From Amphimedon queenslandica (lineage: Eukaryota; Porifera; Demospongiae; Haplosclerida; Niphatidae): a stretch of DNA of 64,000 bases. The translations under genes were made by a program, and so were the position numbers. Below, in pieces: positions 12,554-35,053 of this stretch; position 1 is the stretch's first letter, and every line of letters begins with the position of its first letter. Below the pieces are notes generated by a model, which had not been told where the DNA came from, searched no databases, and was given only the letters and a program-made list of their open reading frames with translations. The stretch is from assembly GCF_000090795.2 (NCBI RefSeq), contig NW_003546254.1, forward strand, positions 66,432 to 130,431, given 5' to 3'.

Positions 12554-13676
12554 CTAACTAGTCTCTACTCCAAATTTTTCAAAGTTTCTAATAATTATGC
12601 CCAATTTTAGTCTTACCCTCCCCGAAGACTCAGTTCTAAGTCTTAGCCTGTCTTCAGAGGAATGGACAAGAGACTCTTGAGAGAGTTCTGGTCCGCCACC
12701 CATAAAGAATGCTACAAGTAATAAAAATCACAATGGTTACAATGCAAGCAAAAAGCAAAAGTAATATAGATGCTAATTTTTAATACATTTTACAAAATAT
12801 AATACATTAATAATACATTTATTTTCGTAATAGCTTAATCTTACATGTTACTTGGTCCATGAATGAGCCAACTGGCTTCCATATTACGCAGTCTACCTCG
12901 TGATTCCCTGGAACAGTTGGGACATGAATGAACCCGTATCCATCTACAAAACATACACGTGCAACATTACTATTATAGTGCCCTTTGTTGTGCTTTAATT
13001 TACAGAGCTCATTTCGACCAAAGATGTCCTCGTGCCAGACTTGAAAGTGAAGCTTCGGCCAACCTTGCAGACCCTGACAAGATAAATGAAGATCTAAAGG
13101 AGAGAGAGAGAAAGAGAAGAGAGAGAGGGACAGAGAAAGGAGAGATGGAGAGAAGAGATTCTTTTAAGTCACTAACATACATGTACATGTTAGAAAAACG
13201 TGTATCCTTACATACCAATTGGATGAGACCACTTTGCAAATGTTCCATCCTACATAATAATAGATTATCAATAATTAAAACATAATTGGTGTTAGAAAAA
13301 AAGGCAAATTTAGTAGTTTACTAAGTTAGGCTTCACAACATGTATGTATAGTACAAGTAGGGGTATGTAATTACATGCCAATACAACATGTATGACAACA
13401 ATTGATCCTCGAAAAATGACACTTTTTGATTCTGCATTTTTCCCAATTACCAAAAAGCTCAAATTACATACATGATGGTGTGTTTAACTTTGTTTGGGTT
13501 CAAATTATAATATGCTCATAACTTGCCTTTGGATGATCTACTTGTGTTTGTCCCTCACTCTTTCCCTCGATAACATTCCAGTTACTACCATGGGCCAGTC
13601 CCCACTTGCAGAACAGATCACAGGAATGGAAATCGTATCCCCCAACCAACTGGCCTATTACATGTAGTTCCGCCAT
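12554..13676 (-). CDS. B9D2: B9 domain-containing protein 2 (transition-zone B9 complex)
   Basis: Exons (minus order): 13676-13527, 13249-13216, 13093-13004, 12943-12845, 12711-12554; 531 bp, 176 aa, against 175 in human. The product starts [13 protein letters not shown] and includes [53 protein letters not shown] and the C-terminal [12 protein letters not shown], all close to human B9D2. The family works with B9D1 and MKS1 at the ciliary transition zone, so the organism has gated cilia. Intron 1 uses a GC donor (AAG|GCAAGT). The gene is head-to-head with the HUNK-like kinase, 518 bp apart. Confidence 0.95.
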
Positions 13677-14194
13677 TTTATTAGTGTTTTTCAACAACAA
13701 TTTTTCTAAAGTCGCCTAGCAACCAACTGATAATTAGAACAGTAAGAATTACGGTATCAAAAGGGTGGGGCTGGAGCTGCATATACGGGGGCGTTGCTAG
13801 CTGCTGGCAGCGTCAAGTTACATGCTTGATTTTACTTTCTCTTGAATAATCAATTCAAGAGTTTGTTTGGAAATAAGAATGCAGTGAGAAACTGCTGCTG
13901 CCAGAAAATTAGAGCAAAATAAAACTCACTGACTAGAGAATTGCAAATAGCCTAGTACTATCTACTGCTTCTGAAGTGAGAGCTGCACATAATAGGCGAA
14001 GAGGTGGTGCTAATTGACCTATTTGCTAAATACCCATTGAGCTATTCCTACCTCCTCATTCTCACTTCATCAAGGTGTCACCTTAGCGACCAGCCCGAGA
14101 GCAGAAAAGAGAAGGATTAAACCGTTTCGCATCTCATTCGAGGAGCCAGTAAACTTCTTTCAAGACAGTCTGTGTTGAAACAGAAACTAAAAAT
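13677..14194. promoter_or_regulatory. Shared 5' region of B9D2 and HUNK-like gene
   Basis: 518 bp between divergent start codons. It holds both 5' UTRs and presumably both promoters. No clear TATA box. No coding segment was recognised. The assignment rests on gene arrangement only. Confidence 0.5.
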
Positions 14195-19126
<4,932 letters not shown>

Positions 19127-19966
19127 CCTAGCGAACCCTCTTCAATCAAATAAATACATTAAAGGGAAATTTTTTTTCTTAAACGAGAGAACTAATAATT
19201 TTATTTGTTTGCTTGTCTGTGTTATAATATTGCCTTTTTTGAATTTCAAAATTAATTTTAATAAATTGAACAGATAATCAGAAGCAGGGTGTATTTTAAA
19301 TGCAATGGTATAGGAGGTATTCCATCAAAAATGGTTTGGAGACAATTCTCCATTTTATAATTTTTTTGATGCGTATACATGTACTTATGTTTTGTATATA
19401 CTTTGAGCTGATTTTGAACAAAATTGGATTTTTTTTTCATATTTCAGAGGTGTTCAAAATCTTGTCAATGACCTTGTACTATGGTCTCAGGCCAAATTTT
19501 GCCACCAAAATATGTGACTTTTCCATTTTAATAATTTTTTCTGATGCATGTACGTACATAATATGTCCTTACGTTGTTGTGAAAATTTGAACGGATTCCG
19601 ATCAAATTTAGATTCGTTACAAATTTTTAAAGTTGCTTCAGAATATTACTTACGCAAATATTGAAGACTGAAAGCAAAAGCTATCAGTGTAAACACATTG
19701 AATAAGTATAAACAAGCACTCAGACTAAACTGTAAAATCAAAGCTGATTTTGGCTCCAATTACAATAACAGTGATCTGCTTCATACACAAGTTATATAAG
19801 CCAAAGATTAAATATAAAATTAAGTATTAATAATCATTATGATACATGTCAAATCAAGTGAACTGAATGAATGCAATAAAGAGTCACATAATTATACAAC
19901 AACAACAACAACAACACAACAACATAAATAACAACAACAACAAAATAATAATAATTATAGTGTACT
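19127..19966. other. Convergent intergenic region with inverted satellite relatives
   Basis: An AATAAA lies near 19149, a likely poly(A) signal of the kinase gene. Bases ~19300-19640 contain two diverged, reverse-oriented relatives of the dispersed repeat (GGAGACAATTCTCCATTTTA, then TTGAGCTGATTTTGA). Bases 19898-19945 are an imperfect (CAA)n tract. No gene seen. Confidence 0.6.
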
Positions 19967-22370
19967 TCATACAAGGGTATCTCCTCCCATTACTCCGACA
20001 TCAGAGTTAACAGAAGGCTGCCATCTTTTGTCCTTTCTCCCTCTCTCTTCTCCCCGACCACACCCATCATTAGACTCCACCCCTAACACTGGGCGTGGCT
20101 CGTTGACCTCGCTACCGGTTGGAGGAACAGAAAACCCAGTGTCACTTTTATCGGAGCTAAAAACACCAGAGGAACAAGCCGAAGTTCTTCCTCTCCTTCC
20201 TGCTCCACAATCACTAGACTCGTCACAGGTTGTGGATACTCTAGCAGACGAGCGAGAAGAGGGTCTCCTCATGTGGGTGGGGCTTGCTCCGCTCGTATAA
20301 AGCTGAGTAAACTCTACCATTGGGTCCCCGGAATGAAGCGGATTGCTGGAACCAGAGCGCCTCTTTCTTGGAGCACAGCCACTGCTACTCCTACAGGACG
20401 AATAAGGACTCTGCTTAGGAGTGGCATTAGCTGATCTAGAATAGGCGGGGTAGCCACACCCACTACCTTCGGACGAATGTACATCTGGACTTAAACTCCG
20501 ATGGCGATATCTCTTTACTCCTATTCCCGCCCCGGGCTCTAAATAGAATCTAGTCTCAAGCTGTGAGGAGCTTCGAACGGGATAAGATGGATTCAATGAG
20601 GAAGAAGAAGCAGCCATGCTAGTATTGACAGTCGGGGTTGGTGGAGTAACATACATAAAGGAGGAATAAGGAGAAGGAAGGAGTGAGCCAGACCCTCTCC
20701 TCTCTTTAGCAATCCTCCCCCTGCCTCTCCCCCTCTCTCCTCTCCCCCTCCCAGGACTATCAGCAGAGCTAACGTGAAGGATAGGAAGAGGTGATGACCA
20801 CTTTCTACCTCCATCAAGGGCCCCAGGCTCCTCCCCAATAGGAGATGGTAGATTAATATTAGAAGACAGCTGCAAGTCAGGATGGACTATCATTGAGTGT
20901 CTCTGCTTACCGTTAAAGTTACTGTACTTGCTCTTGTTTAAAGATGCTCCTGGTAGTAGTTGAGAGTCGGAGCCACGACGAGGTAATGGGGTGGACCGTG
21001 GGTCACTGGCGTTGGTTACAAGTGGTAACATTCGTCTCGGTAAATTCTCTGTCTTAGTCTTGACCGGCCATCTTTTCTCCTCTCCCTCTCTCAGGCTCCC
21101 TCGTGAAGGAGCTCTGTATGGAGAGACTCTCTTGATATTCTCCAAAGACAAAGCGCCAGTGTGGGGCACGCCCACGTGATGAAAAGGCAGCGAGTATGGG
21201 TTTTCTTCTCCTCCCCCACTGCCCCCATATAAGGAAGTGTTCCGTGGTATTTCGACTGCCGACGAGAAGTGATTGTTAAGTTGTAGCGATGGCCTAACGT
21301 GCGTTGGCGTACCACCGGTACTTCTGTTGATATTATTCATAGAGGAAGAACCAGCTCTGTGAGGAGTAGAGGGATAAAAGCCATTTTGATTTGGTGTCCT
21401 TCTACCAGTGACTGGTCTCTCCTCTCCCTCGATATCCCCTCCACTGCTCCTCTCCTCATCTCTGGGGTTATCCCTTCTCCTCTCACCATCAAGTGGTAGG
21501 TCCACGTTACCAAGATGAAGCTCTCCTTTGTCTGAGAAACAAGGACAACACTCGCATGACTTTGGACAACCGATGCAAAGGAAGCAATCCTCCGTCCTGC
21601 TCGGGTGCCAGGCAGCATAATAAAGGAACATGAAGGCCACGCCCAGTCCGTAGGAACTGACGGAGAGAGCAAAAACCCATGGGGAAAGCGAAAGGTTTGG
21701 ATAAGCGACATAGAAGAGAGCTGAGAGGAGCAAGGTCTCTACTGCTGTTAGTAAGTGATAAACGATTATACGTACCATTGTGGAGCCGTCACGGACGTTA
21801 AAGTAAATGAATAAAAATATAAAAGAGACCACACCCACAAACGGGAGCTCTAGAAGGTAACGCTTCTTTGGGGGCGTGGTGCTAAGATCCCCGCAGAAAT
21901 TTGTCCTCTCGGCTAGCGTCCAAATAATTGCCGCTCCCCAGTGGACCCCAACGACCACGGCTACGTACGGACCGTAGGCAACTGCAAATAATACCATGGC
22001 AAATATTCGTGATGGAATGACGAATAAATGCCAAAGGAAAGTGACAATGTAGGCAGGTATGACGACCCTTCTCCTCTCGGCATGAAGTCTATCTGATAAT
22101 ATATACACCAGGAGAGTTAATAATAACGATACAGCTGATGATACGACCGAAGCAAATACAATTAGTAGAGGAGATAGGACTAACTGAAGAGTAAAGTTTG
22201 AGTCTATTATTGCCATTAGGATGGTGTAGAGTTGGACTGAGAGGAGAGGAGCGGAAACGAGGAAACCATGTAGGAAACGAAGGAGAGAGGAATCCCGTTG
22301 TAACGTAATGACGTCATAGACTTTAGACCTCGTGATATGTAGATAAATGAGTTGACCGTACCTAGAGAAA

Positions 22371-22406
<36 letters not shown>

Positions 22407-24811
22407 GCATCCATTACCACATCAAAACTCATAACAACCACGTACAACCTAACTATGTTCTCAGAAACAAACGTCAACAATCATTAACTGCCCGCAACCA
22501 ATAAACACACAGAAATTAAACTACAACAACAAAACGCAATGAACATCCTCATTACAAACACATAGGCTATAGAGATTATATGCTAAAGGTGCACTTCGTG
22601 ATAAAAACATAATCACATTTGCTGAAAACTAACTGAGAAGTGTCTTTGCTTTGTTTGTACACACAAGCCACTAACAACAAATACTATCAAATCTCCATCT
22701 TTATTTCTTTTTGTCCCATTCACTTGTTGTCCCTTGCTCTTCATCTATCCCTCTTCTTGCAATGTCTGCACTTTTCCTAATTCACATTTCCTTGTTTTAT
22801 TATTCTATGTATCCCCTCTATTCTCCTCTCTATCTCCTGTACAATAATAACAGTGTGCTGTGATACAGAGCATTTTCAACTTTCAATCAACAGTGTTGTT
22901 GACATGAGCTATACATGTGTCAAGCAAATGATATACAAATAGGACTACACAATACACATTCTCCCAATGGCAGAGTATAATGAGACTACACACTATCTAA
23001 TGTGCTTACGTGTGCATAGATAGAATGAGCGGGAGTAATCTAAATACAATACATGTACATTGTATGACTCATAATCAATACTGAGTATAAGATAGAGTAG
23101 ATAAGGCTTAGTTCTAGTGTCATTTGCTACACTACAATATACAAGCAAAGCACTTTTCTGTTTTTTCCCTTCACTTCACACCCTACACTCTCTCTCCTTA
23201 TAAAGCTAATAATACATCAATCCCCACAGTACAAATATGGCAGAATAAGCCTACTTAGCCTAGTACTAGGGATGCATGAATTATACTATATGTATCAATA
23301 CTTATAAAGGATCACACACCCACACACTTAATGAGTTGTAAGGTCACCCTTTCATTAATAATGTACTGTACATAATAAAGATACCGTAGTCCTCCTACCT
23401 GTACAGCTGGCCCATACATATGAGGTGAGAGAATATCGATGAGGTCCCAATGAGTCTCTTGTACATCTTTAGCTCCTGGTCGTCGGGGTGTGCCTCCCTT
23501 AGCAACCTGTATAGTCTGTCTTGATCATAATACCATATAAGGGATACAAGTGCCAGGACAAATGTGGGTATCAAAATAGCAGCTGCGACAACGCCAAACT
23601 GAGCATATTGGCCATCTTGATAGTATAGTGCTGCGGACCATGAGCCAAACAGCAGCTCCAGTGAGTAGAATATGAGGGAAAGGATCCAGTAAAGTACGGA
23701 GAGACACGTTGTAGAGAAGAGTAGACACTTTTGACAGGATGAAGATGGAGTGGATGCTACGCTAGCATCTGAAAGTTAAAAGGAGAGAGGGGGAGGGAGA
23801 GATGGGAGAGAGGGAGAGGGAGAGAGAGAGAGGGAGGGAGAGAGAGAGGGAGAGAGAGGAGAAAAGAAGGGAGAGAGAGGAGAAAAGAAGGGAGAGAGAG
23901 GAGAAAAGAAGGGAGAGAGAGGAGAAAAGAAGGGAGATAGAAAGAAAAGGAGATAAGGAGAGAGACAGACAAGAGAGGAAAGAGAGAGACGGTGATAATG
24001 TGAATCCAGACATTTGATACTCAATAAAGCATGCAGACATGAATGAGATTAAAAATGATACATACACAGTACACACGCTCTAATGAGATTCAAAGTCATA
24101 ATAAGATTCATTCAACAGTCAGTAGCATCAGTGCATCACTTGAAAATTAAATAAATGAGATTCATTATCATAATGCTAAATTTGATATGCATCTCCTTCT
24201 CTCACTCTCCCCCCTCCCCCCTCTCTCTCTAGCAATGAGATTTTCTAGTAATCAACTGTAATGATCAACATTCTACTGTCATTCCCTTGATAATACAACA
24301 GCAAATTAATCGCATTTCTTCAGTCCCTCATATAGCTCATAGTTCCATTCACACTAATCACTATGATAATAATAATTACCCACATCATGCACTATCACAC
24401 TAGACTGTACTATGATGGTTGAATAAGTTCTCAGGGTTGGTCTCCCACCACAAAACACCATGTAAGCTGTCACTACTAGTGAGAAGCCCAAACTGAATGT
24501 AAACACTAACCCACTATATACTAGGAGGATGTGTATATATATTGCATATGAGTCTGTACTTACATGTACATATACATGCATGTACATGTACACATACATG
24601 CATGTACATGTACAGTTTACAATATAAATAATTATTTTAAAAATTAAACTGAATGTTGCAATAGAGATGCATGCGTTATTATTGATATCATTATGCATGA
24701 TGCTAGCAATTATTTAAAGCCTGTAGGCTAAAATCTCTCTCTTTGTACAAAGAAAAGTGTTTCAAAGAACGGGACAAGTAGCCACAAGAACAACTCACCG
24801 CCATCCTCCAT
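19967..24811 (-). CDS. XK-related (XKR) multi-pass membrane protein, lipid-scramblase family
   Basis: Exons (minus order): 24811-24799, 24520-24380, 23768-23399, 22361-19967; 2,919 bp, 972 aa. The XKR core runs to residue ~430 with about eight to ten hydrophobic segments. Family landmarks are SLIWYYDQDRL, DSSLLRFLHGFLVSAP and LYTIL (as in DxSxLRLFExFLExAP), FLWHLFVIPSRIFAMVLF, YFNVRDGSTMVR and LYYAAWHPS. Some XKR proteins expose phosphatidylserine when activated by caspase cleavage; whether this one does is unknown. A Cys cluster (CFLCIGCPKSCECCPCF) follows the last membrane segment. After it comes a ~520-residue Ser/Arg/Gly-rich tail with no recognised domain, in a single exon. This is larger than human XKR4 (about 650 aa). 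Confidence 0.88.
23796..23997. repeat. GA-rich tract with ~22-bp tandem units
   Basis: Four near-identical GAGAGGAGAAAAGAAGGGA units at about 23855-23935 within a GA-rich tract. On the sense strand of the XKR gene this is a TC tract just upstream of the acceptor of exon 3. Confidence 0.85.
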
Positions 24812-25126
24812 TGTAGCTTTGAATGCAGGGACGTCTCTCTTTTGCTAATAGCAGCTTATGCTTCCGAACAGCTCCTGTATAATTTTAAAATTCTTCTGTT
24901 CTTTAATCCAGTAATTCTACAAGTTTGCATCACTTCACTCTTTCTATTCTCTGGTCTACTGCTGTTTGCTATAAATGCGACAAAGCCCAGGTGTGTGGGC
25001 GGAGCTTAAGAGAATGCTCAACCAATCAGATTCATTCACTCACGTGTAGTGTAAATTTGGGCGTGGTAGAGGTGTGAATGAGATTAATTTGGGCGTGGCC
25101 CCGACGCACGAAGCTCGAAGCCAAAA
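24812..25126. promoter_or_regulatory. Bidirectional promoter region, XKR / TDH
   Basis: 315 bp between divergent start codons. It carries GGGCGGAGC near 24999 and two GGGCGTGG boxes (25059 and 25091), which resemble Sp/KLF sites, plus an ACCAATCAGA CCAAT-type box at 25021. No TATA box. Function is inferred from position and motifs. Confidence 0.55.
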
Positions 25127-29848
<4,722 letters not shown>

Positions 29849-30036
29849 AATATTTTTGTTAGCATATTTAATTTACATTTATTATTATATTGATTATTCT
29901 TTTGCTGTTGTTAGATATTAATTTTTTTGCTACTATTCAAATGATTTTTTAAAGCAAAAACATTGTATTATTATAGTTATTATAGTTAATTATTATAATA
30001 AAGAAATTAAATTTAGCAACTAGTGTTCTCAAATTT

Positions 30037-32871
30037 CTACATGGCACCACCCACAGGTGGGAGGAGCTTACCAAGCCACACCTCAATATCTCTCATCTCC
30101 TACAAATAAATTGAATAAATAAAATAATAAAGTAAATAATAGATGAGTCCAGGCTTGGGGCGAAGTACTTTAAAAAGTATTTAAGTACATTACAAGTACC
30201 TGTTAGATTTTTAAAATGAGTACGAGTACAAATCCCTCATTTTTACAATTGTATTCAGTATGAGTACGAGTACTCTATTGCAGTACTTAAGTACTACTTA
30301 AGCACTTGACCACACCCAAATAATTAATAAGCTAATTTTAAAATTAATAAATTAAATCAGATGGTTATTACATCTTATGAACTTTTCAAATCCAAACTGG
30401 CCAGTGTCATAGTATGGGACCCACAGGAGGTAAATATATGTGGTTTACACTAGCTAGTATTTATTATTTCAACACATTAGCATTGCATCAAAAAATGTAC
30501 TTCAAAGTACTTGTAAGCACTAAAAACATACTAGTATTTAAGTACAGTACGAGTATTTGTAATTTTTGTTCAAAAGTACTTGAGTAAATACCAAATACTT
30601 TCAAACTTGTGCTTAAGCATGCTTAAGTACGAGTACCAAAGTACTCGCCCCAAGCCTGTAGATGACACATTTTCTCTAATTGTGGCGAGCATGAGCGAGA
30701 CCCACTCTAATCTGCCTAGGTCTATTTTGCGTCATTTTAAAAACAACGTACACATTATACATGTATTACAATTATTAAGGCTGAGTCTATTATGCTCATT
30801 AATTTTCCTATTAGTCTTTCTGGAAATTCTTAATTCCCCCCTCCCCATTATTATTTTCTATTATTTTCAAATTCATTCTCAATTGTAGACTTACTCTGGG
30901 ATCAGAACTATGCCCCAATCCATTGTAAGTTTTAAAGGTGTGGTTGCTAGGATTAAGTGAACTTAGTAGTTCGGCTGATTTCTGACCATACAAATATTTA
31001 ACCATCATATCAGAATCACCTAATGGAGAGAAGAGTATAAGGGAAGATGAAGAGAGAGAGAGAACACATAAAAAGCAGAAGACAAAATGTGCATGTGTGT
31101 GTGTGTGTGTGCATAGAGTGCTACAGTCTTCATTAGCAGTAAATATGACACCATATTAGTATAATATTCATAGTGGGAAGTTGGAACTAGCCCAATTGAT
31201 GACATCATTATCATAAATAGCAATGCATGATCACATTCATGATTGTAGCTCATTAAAGCATGCTAACACAGCACATGCTACAAGCTGCTGAGCTGGATGT
31301 ACACAATGTGCATGACTGGATCTACATGTAAACACGCGTCACACCACATGGTAATGCTGACAAAAGTGGCACCACAGCTCACCATTGCCCATATATGACT
31401 AAAATACCATTTTCCACTTACCATGACACTGCAGAATGGGTATGACTTTATTGACATCATTTGACTCCTATAAAACGAAGAATGACAACAATTATAGTTT
31501 ACTTGCTTTGATACAATTAATACTTAATAATAAATCACCCAACACAAATATTTGTGGCTTCTATATAATGTTTATGTATAGCCTCTCTAATATCTAATTC
31601 CTCTATGAGCTGTTTTCCTCTATGAGCTGTTAAACACAAAACAATCTCATTACATGTACATGTATCAATAACACATGTATATGTACATGTATATACAAAC
31701 AAAAGATGCTGGAAAATAAATGGTCAGAAACAGCTGCTACGAGACTCATTTAAACTGCATGGAATTGTAGAGATGCAAGCATGATAGTTAATTTGTGTAT
31801 AATTCCATGATTTGATGTCCCTCCCTTACATTCATCAGTGAGTCATGAAGTGGTACCCAGCAGCTTAGTAAGAGAAGACCAGCTAAAGGTTTAGGGTAGG
31901 TGAGTCCAGCAAAAGCAGCCAGCGAACCTCCTTGAGAAAACCCACCTTGAGGAAGTATCAGAGGAAGGAGAATGGAGAATGAAAGTAACAATTAGCAAAA
32001 ATAGAGTGTGTGTTGGACAACAATGACATATTAGCTAGTAGCTGGCACTGTGTGCAAGAGGCTTGCAGGATATGTAGATGTACATGTACACATGTATGTA
32101 TGCACTACTACAAGAAATAATATTTCTTGACTGCTACACTGTATGTATATGATTGATACACAATGCAGACAGAGACAAAGAGACTACTAAAGATAGAACA
32201 ATGCAGACAGAGACAAAGAGACTACTAAAGATAGAGCAATGCAGACAGAGACAAAGAGACTACTAAAGATAGAGAGACAGACAGGCTGACAGCAAACTTG
32301 ACAGGCAAAGGCTTTGATGCATTAATCAAGTTTGTGTAGGATCATGCTAAGAAATGTTTAATTCATTATTTAATTAATAATACTTGGAACAAACACATTA
32401 AAATACTATAACAATCAATAATGATTCTCCAGTCCTTTCATTTACCTAACAGTATCCTGTTGGTGGGTGTGCCTCCTTTCTCAATCTCTTCAATAGCATC
32501 ATGAACTAATGGAACAGAATGAGTGAGATATGCAAACAAGATCTTTGATTTGGTATATCTTTGACAAGACAAAAATCAACAATAAATCACTAAATATGAA
32601 TCAATATTATACATATTATGCCACACAACACTTCCCTCACATACATGTACTTCTCTCTCTCTCTTTCTCCCTTCCCTCTCTCTCTCTCTCTCTTTCACCA
32701 TTTTTAGCAGCTGCTCTTATGCCTTCTTCGTCTTGCCGTCCCTCCTTATCCAGACTGTACAAATCAAACCTGAGAAGGAGAGAGAAATATTTACAACAAC
32801 AGAAATTGACATAAAATCCTTATACAGAAATAATGAGGCAAAGAATGCATAAACAAATATAGCACATTTTG

Positions 32872-32933
<62 letters not shown>

Positions 32934-34884
32934 TATGACAATCACTTTGAATTTACAGTGTATGTACAGTATATAGGACACTAAAATTGCATAAAAATAT
33001 ACAAGAACATGTATACAATAACTGAACATGCTGTTCAAAGAAAAGATATCATTAGTTCGTTACATAATAATATACAGCCATTAGAAGAGCTTGTAGTCTT
33101 AATAGAGAGTATATGCAACTTGTTTATAAAAGAATCTGTCTTGTTTTTCTTTCAGTGTTTACGCTAAGGATTCAAGTGTGAATAAAAAACAAGCTACGAA
33201 AAGTTTTTGGTTTCAGTATGACGCTCAAACCAATCAATGCCAGATGTACATGTACATGTACACGTACACGTACATGTACACGTACGACAGAATGTCATGT
33301 GCATGTGTGTACACCTACACACCAATTAGAGTATGGATTAAACTGTTTATAATAATGATGATAGAGTTTACTCATCTGTCAATGGACACCACTTGAAATA
33401 ACAATAGGGAGAATCATAATGATAACACAAAGCCTTTCTTAAGCTAATGGGTCTGTGTTTGAATCCATCAGCCTTCTAATATTGATCATACATACATTGA
33501 GATGACAGGTCTTACCAGCTTGGCATCCTCATTCCACTGTTCAAGGTGACAGGCATGACTGGACTAGTATGAAGTATGCAGTTCAATAAAGAATGGGTAG
33601 TGTGTTAATTCGACTTACGCTGTAGGGCAGATCAAGGACATGTATGGTTGCTTGATTTCACCTATTAGCTGACACCAGCCATGACTATATGAATGAAAGA
33701 AGAGAGAGACAGAGAGAGAGAGGGGGAGAAATAGAGAGAGAGACAGAGACAGGGGTGAAAGAAACAGTTCAAAGAAAGAAAGTTCGTGTGAAAAAGAGAA
33801 GGGGAGAGAAGGAAATCATATAGTAAGGAAGTAGTGTAATTAATTAAGCATAAACCACATCGTGAAAACAAAAATCTATTTTACTATAAAAGGTCATTTA
33901 AGTTTAAAGTTTAGCTTATAGTGCTATGTAACGTGACACCAAGAAACTTAAGATCATGTTTCAGAAAGAACTTTCATGATGTAATGAGTCACATGATGGC
34001 GTCACGCTTTGATGTGTTGGTCTTTGTGAAACACATTTTTAACACAAGTTCTAATTTGGTATTGGCTCAAAGCTACAGCCAGACTAAGAAACACTTGACG
34101 TGAAATGACAAGCCTTCTAACACAGGTGACTCTTACAAGGTTAGGCCATAACACAAAAAGAAATCTTCATTTTGATCGGCACTTCCATTATCAACAATGC
34201 CTGCTTAAAGTGCACTGGCTATGCCATAAAACTTGATGTACATGCAGAGATGAATAAGAACAGATTTCAGTATTTATCGTCATTCTGCAGATCCAATTAT
34301 TGGCTCGCTCAAATTGGACATTGGAATGGTTTACGAGTCCAAGTAAACAGAAAGGTTTAATTTAGAAGTTGTTACCGCATACCGCAATAATCATAGTTAT
34401 TATTAAAGATCGTTTCAAGTTCCTCGGCATGTTGTGACACATAAAACCACAAGATCAGACGCGGAAGTTATGGCACGGGTACAGCAGGTTTATCAAACCT
34501 CATACAGACACATTAACTGACCATAATAACACATTAAAGGTAGAAGAGGGAAGGGTAACCCCCAATTGCCTCTTTATGGGTTACATGTACATCACGCCGC
34601 TGGACGATTGGACATCCAATAAATAATTATAAATTATTCTTGTAATTAAAGATGGGCGGGGTAGTACATATATTAATTACTTAGCTCTGAAAATAATACA
34701 CATTTTTGATTTATGTTTTTAACAAACCCTGTGTCTCCAAGCCCATGTAGAAATAGTATCTGTGAAAATAATGGCATAACCAATGATGCTAGACCTTGCT
34801 TACTGTTGCTGATTGCTTGCTGGTCGCTTCAGATATAGCACAACTCTTTTGAAAAAGCTTGGAGCAGAGCTGAGATGCCGCCAT
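30037..34884 (-). CDS. LYPLA1: Acyl-protein thioesterase / lysophospholipase-like (LYPLA1/2)
   Basis: Ten exons (minus order): 34884-34804, 34759-34728, 33684-33619, 33563-33516, 32769-32699, 32505-32446, 31945-31830, 31467-31422, 31019-30895, 30099-30037; 708 bp, 235 aa, against 230 in human. The alpha/beta-hydrolase removes palmitate from cytosolic faces of S-acylated proteins. Landmarks: ILFLHGLGDTGHGW (oxyanion region), GGFSQGG with the nucleophile Ser, LSCWVPLH, the catalytic Asp in CHGDSD and the catalytic His in LGHSSDP. The ~25-residue N-terminus is longer than usual and Ser/Lys-rich. LYPLA1 versus LYPLA2 cannot be decided. Convergent with TDH (188 bp) and head-to-head with the first paralogue of the cluster (169 bp). 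Confidence 0.95.
30150..30658. mobile_element. Non-autonomous hAT-like MITE (CAGGCTTGGGGCGA ends)
   Basis: In the last intron of LYPLA. The left end CAGGCTTGGGGCGAAGTACT matches the reverse complement of the right end, CAGGCTTGGGGCGAGTACTT, over 14 perfect bases plus more with a one-base offset. Flanks TAGATGAG and TAGATGAC fit an 8-bp target duplication with one mismatch, with two extra bases at the left. The interior is rich in AAGTACTT/GTACGAGTACT motifs and non-coding. The hAT assignment rests on target length and the CAGG start only. Confidence 0.65.
32161..32273. repeat. 38-bp tandem repeat, three copies
   Basis: CAATGCAGACAGAGACAAAG units start at 32161, 32199 and 32237, with almost no divergence. 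In a LYPLA intron. Confidence 0.9.
32875..32931. repeat. (TAA)n microsatellite
   Basis: About 18 uninterrupted AAT/TAA units in a LYPLA intron. Confidence 0.95.
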
Positions 34885-35053
34885 GATGAGGGTTAAAATA
34901 GATTTATAAATTATAATTAATGGACTGTATTAATTAATAATTATTATTCATGTCATGTGTTTGTGTGTAGAGTTGGGGAGAGCCTATAAATTTGCTGCAT
35001 GATCGTGCCTGAGCCAGTGAGCCTCTAGAACTTAATAAGAAGATAGAGTCATA
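34885..35053. promoter_or_regulatory. Compact bidirectional 5' region, LYPLA / first paralogue
   Basis: 169 bp separate the divergent start codons. AT-rich with TTAATTAATAATTATTATT near 34930 and no coding segment. Sharing is inferred from spacing. An additional non-coding exon for either gene cannot be excluded. Confidence 0.45.
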
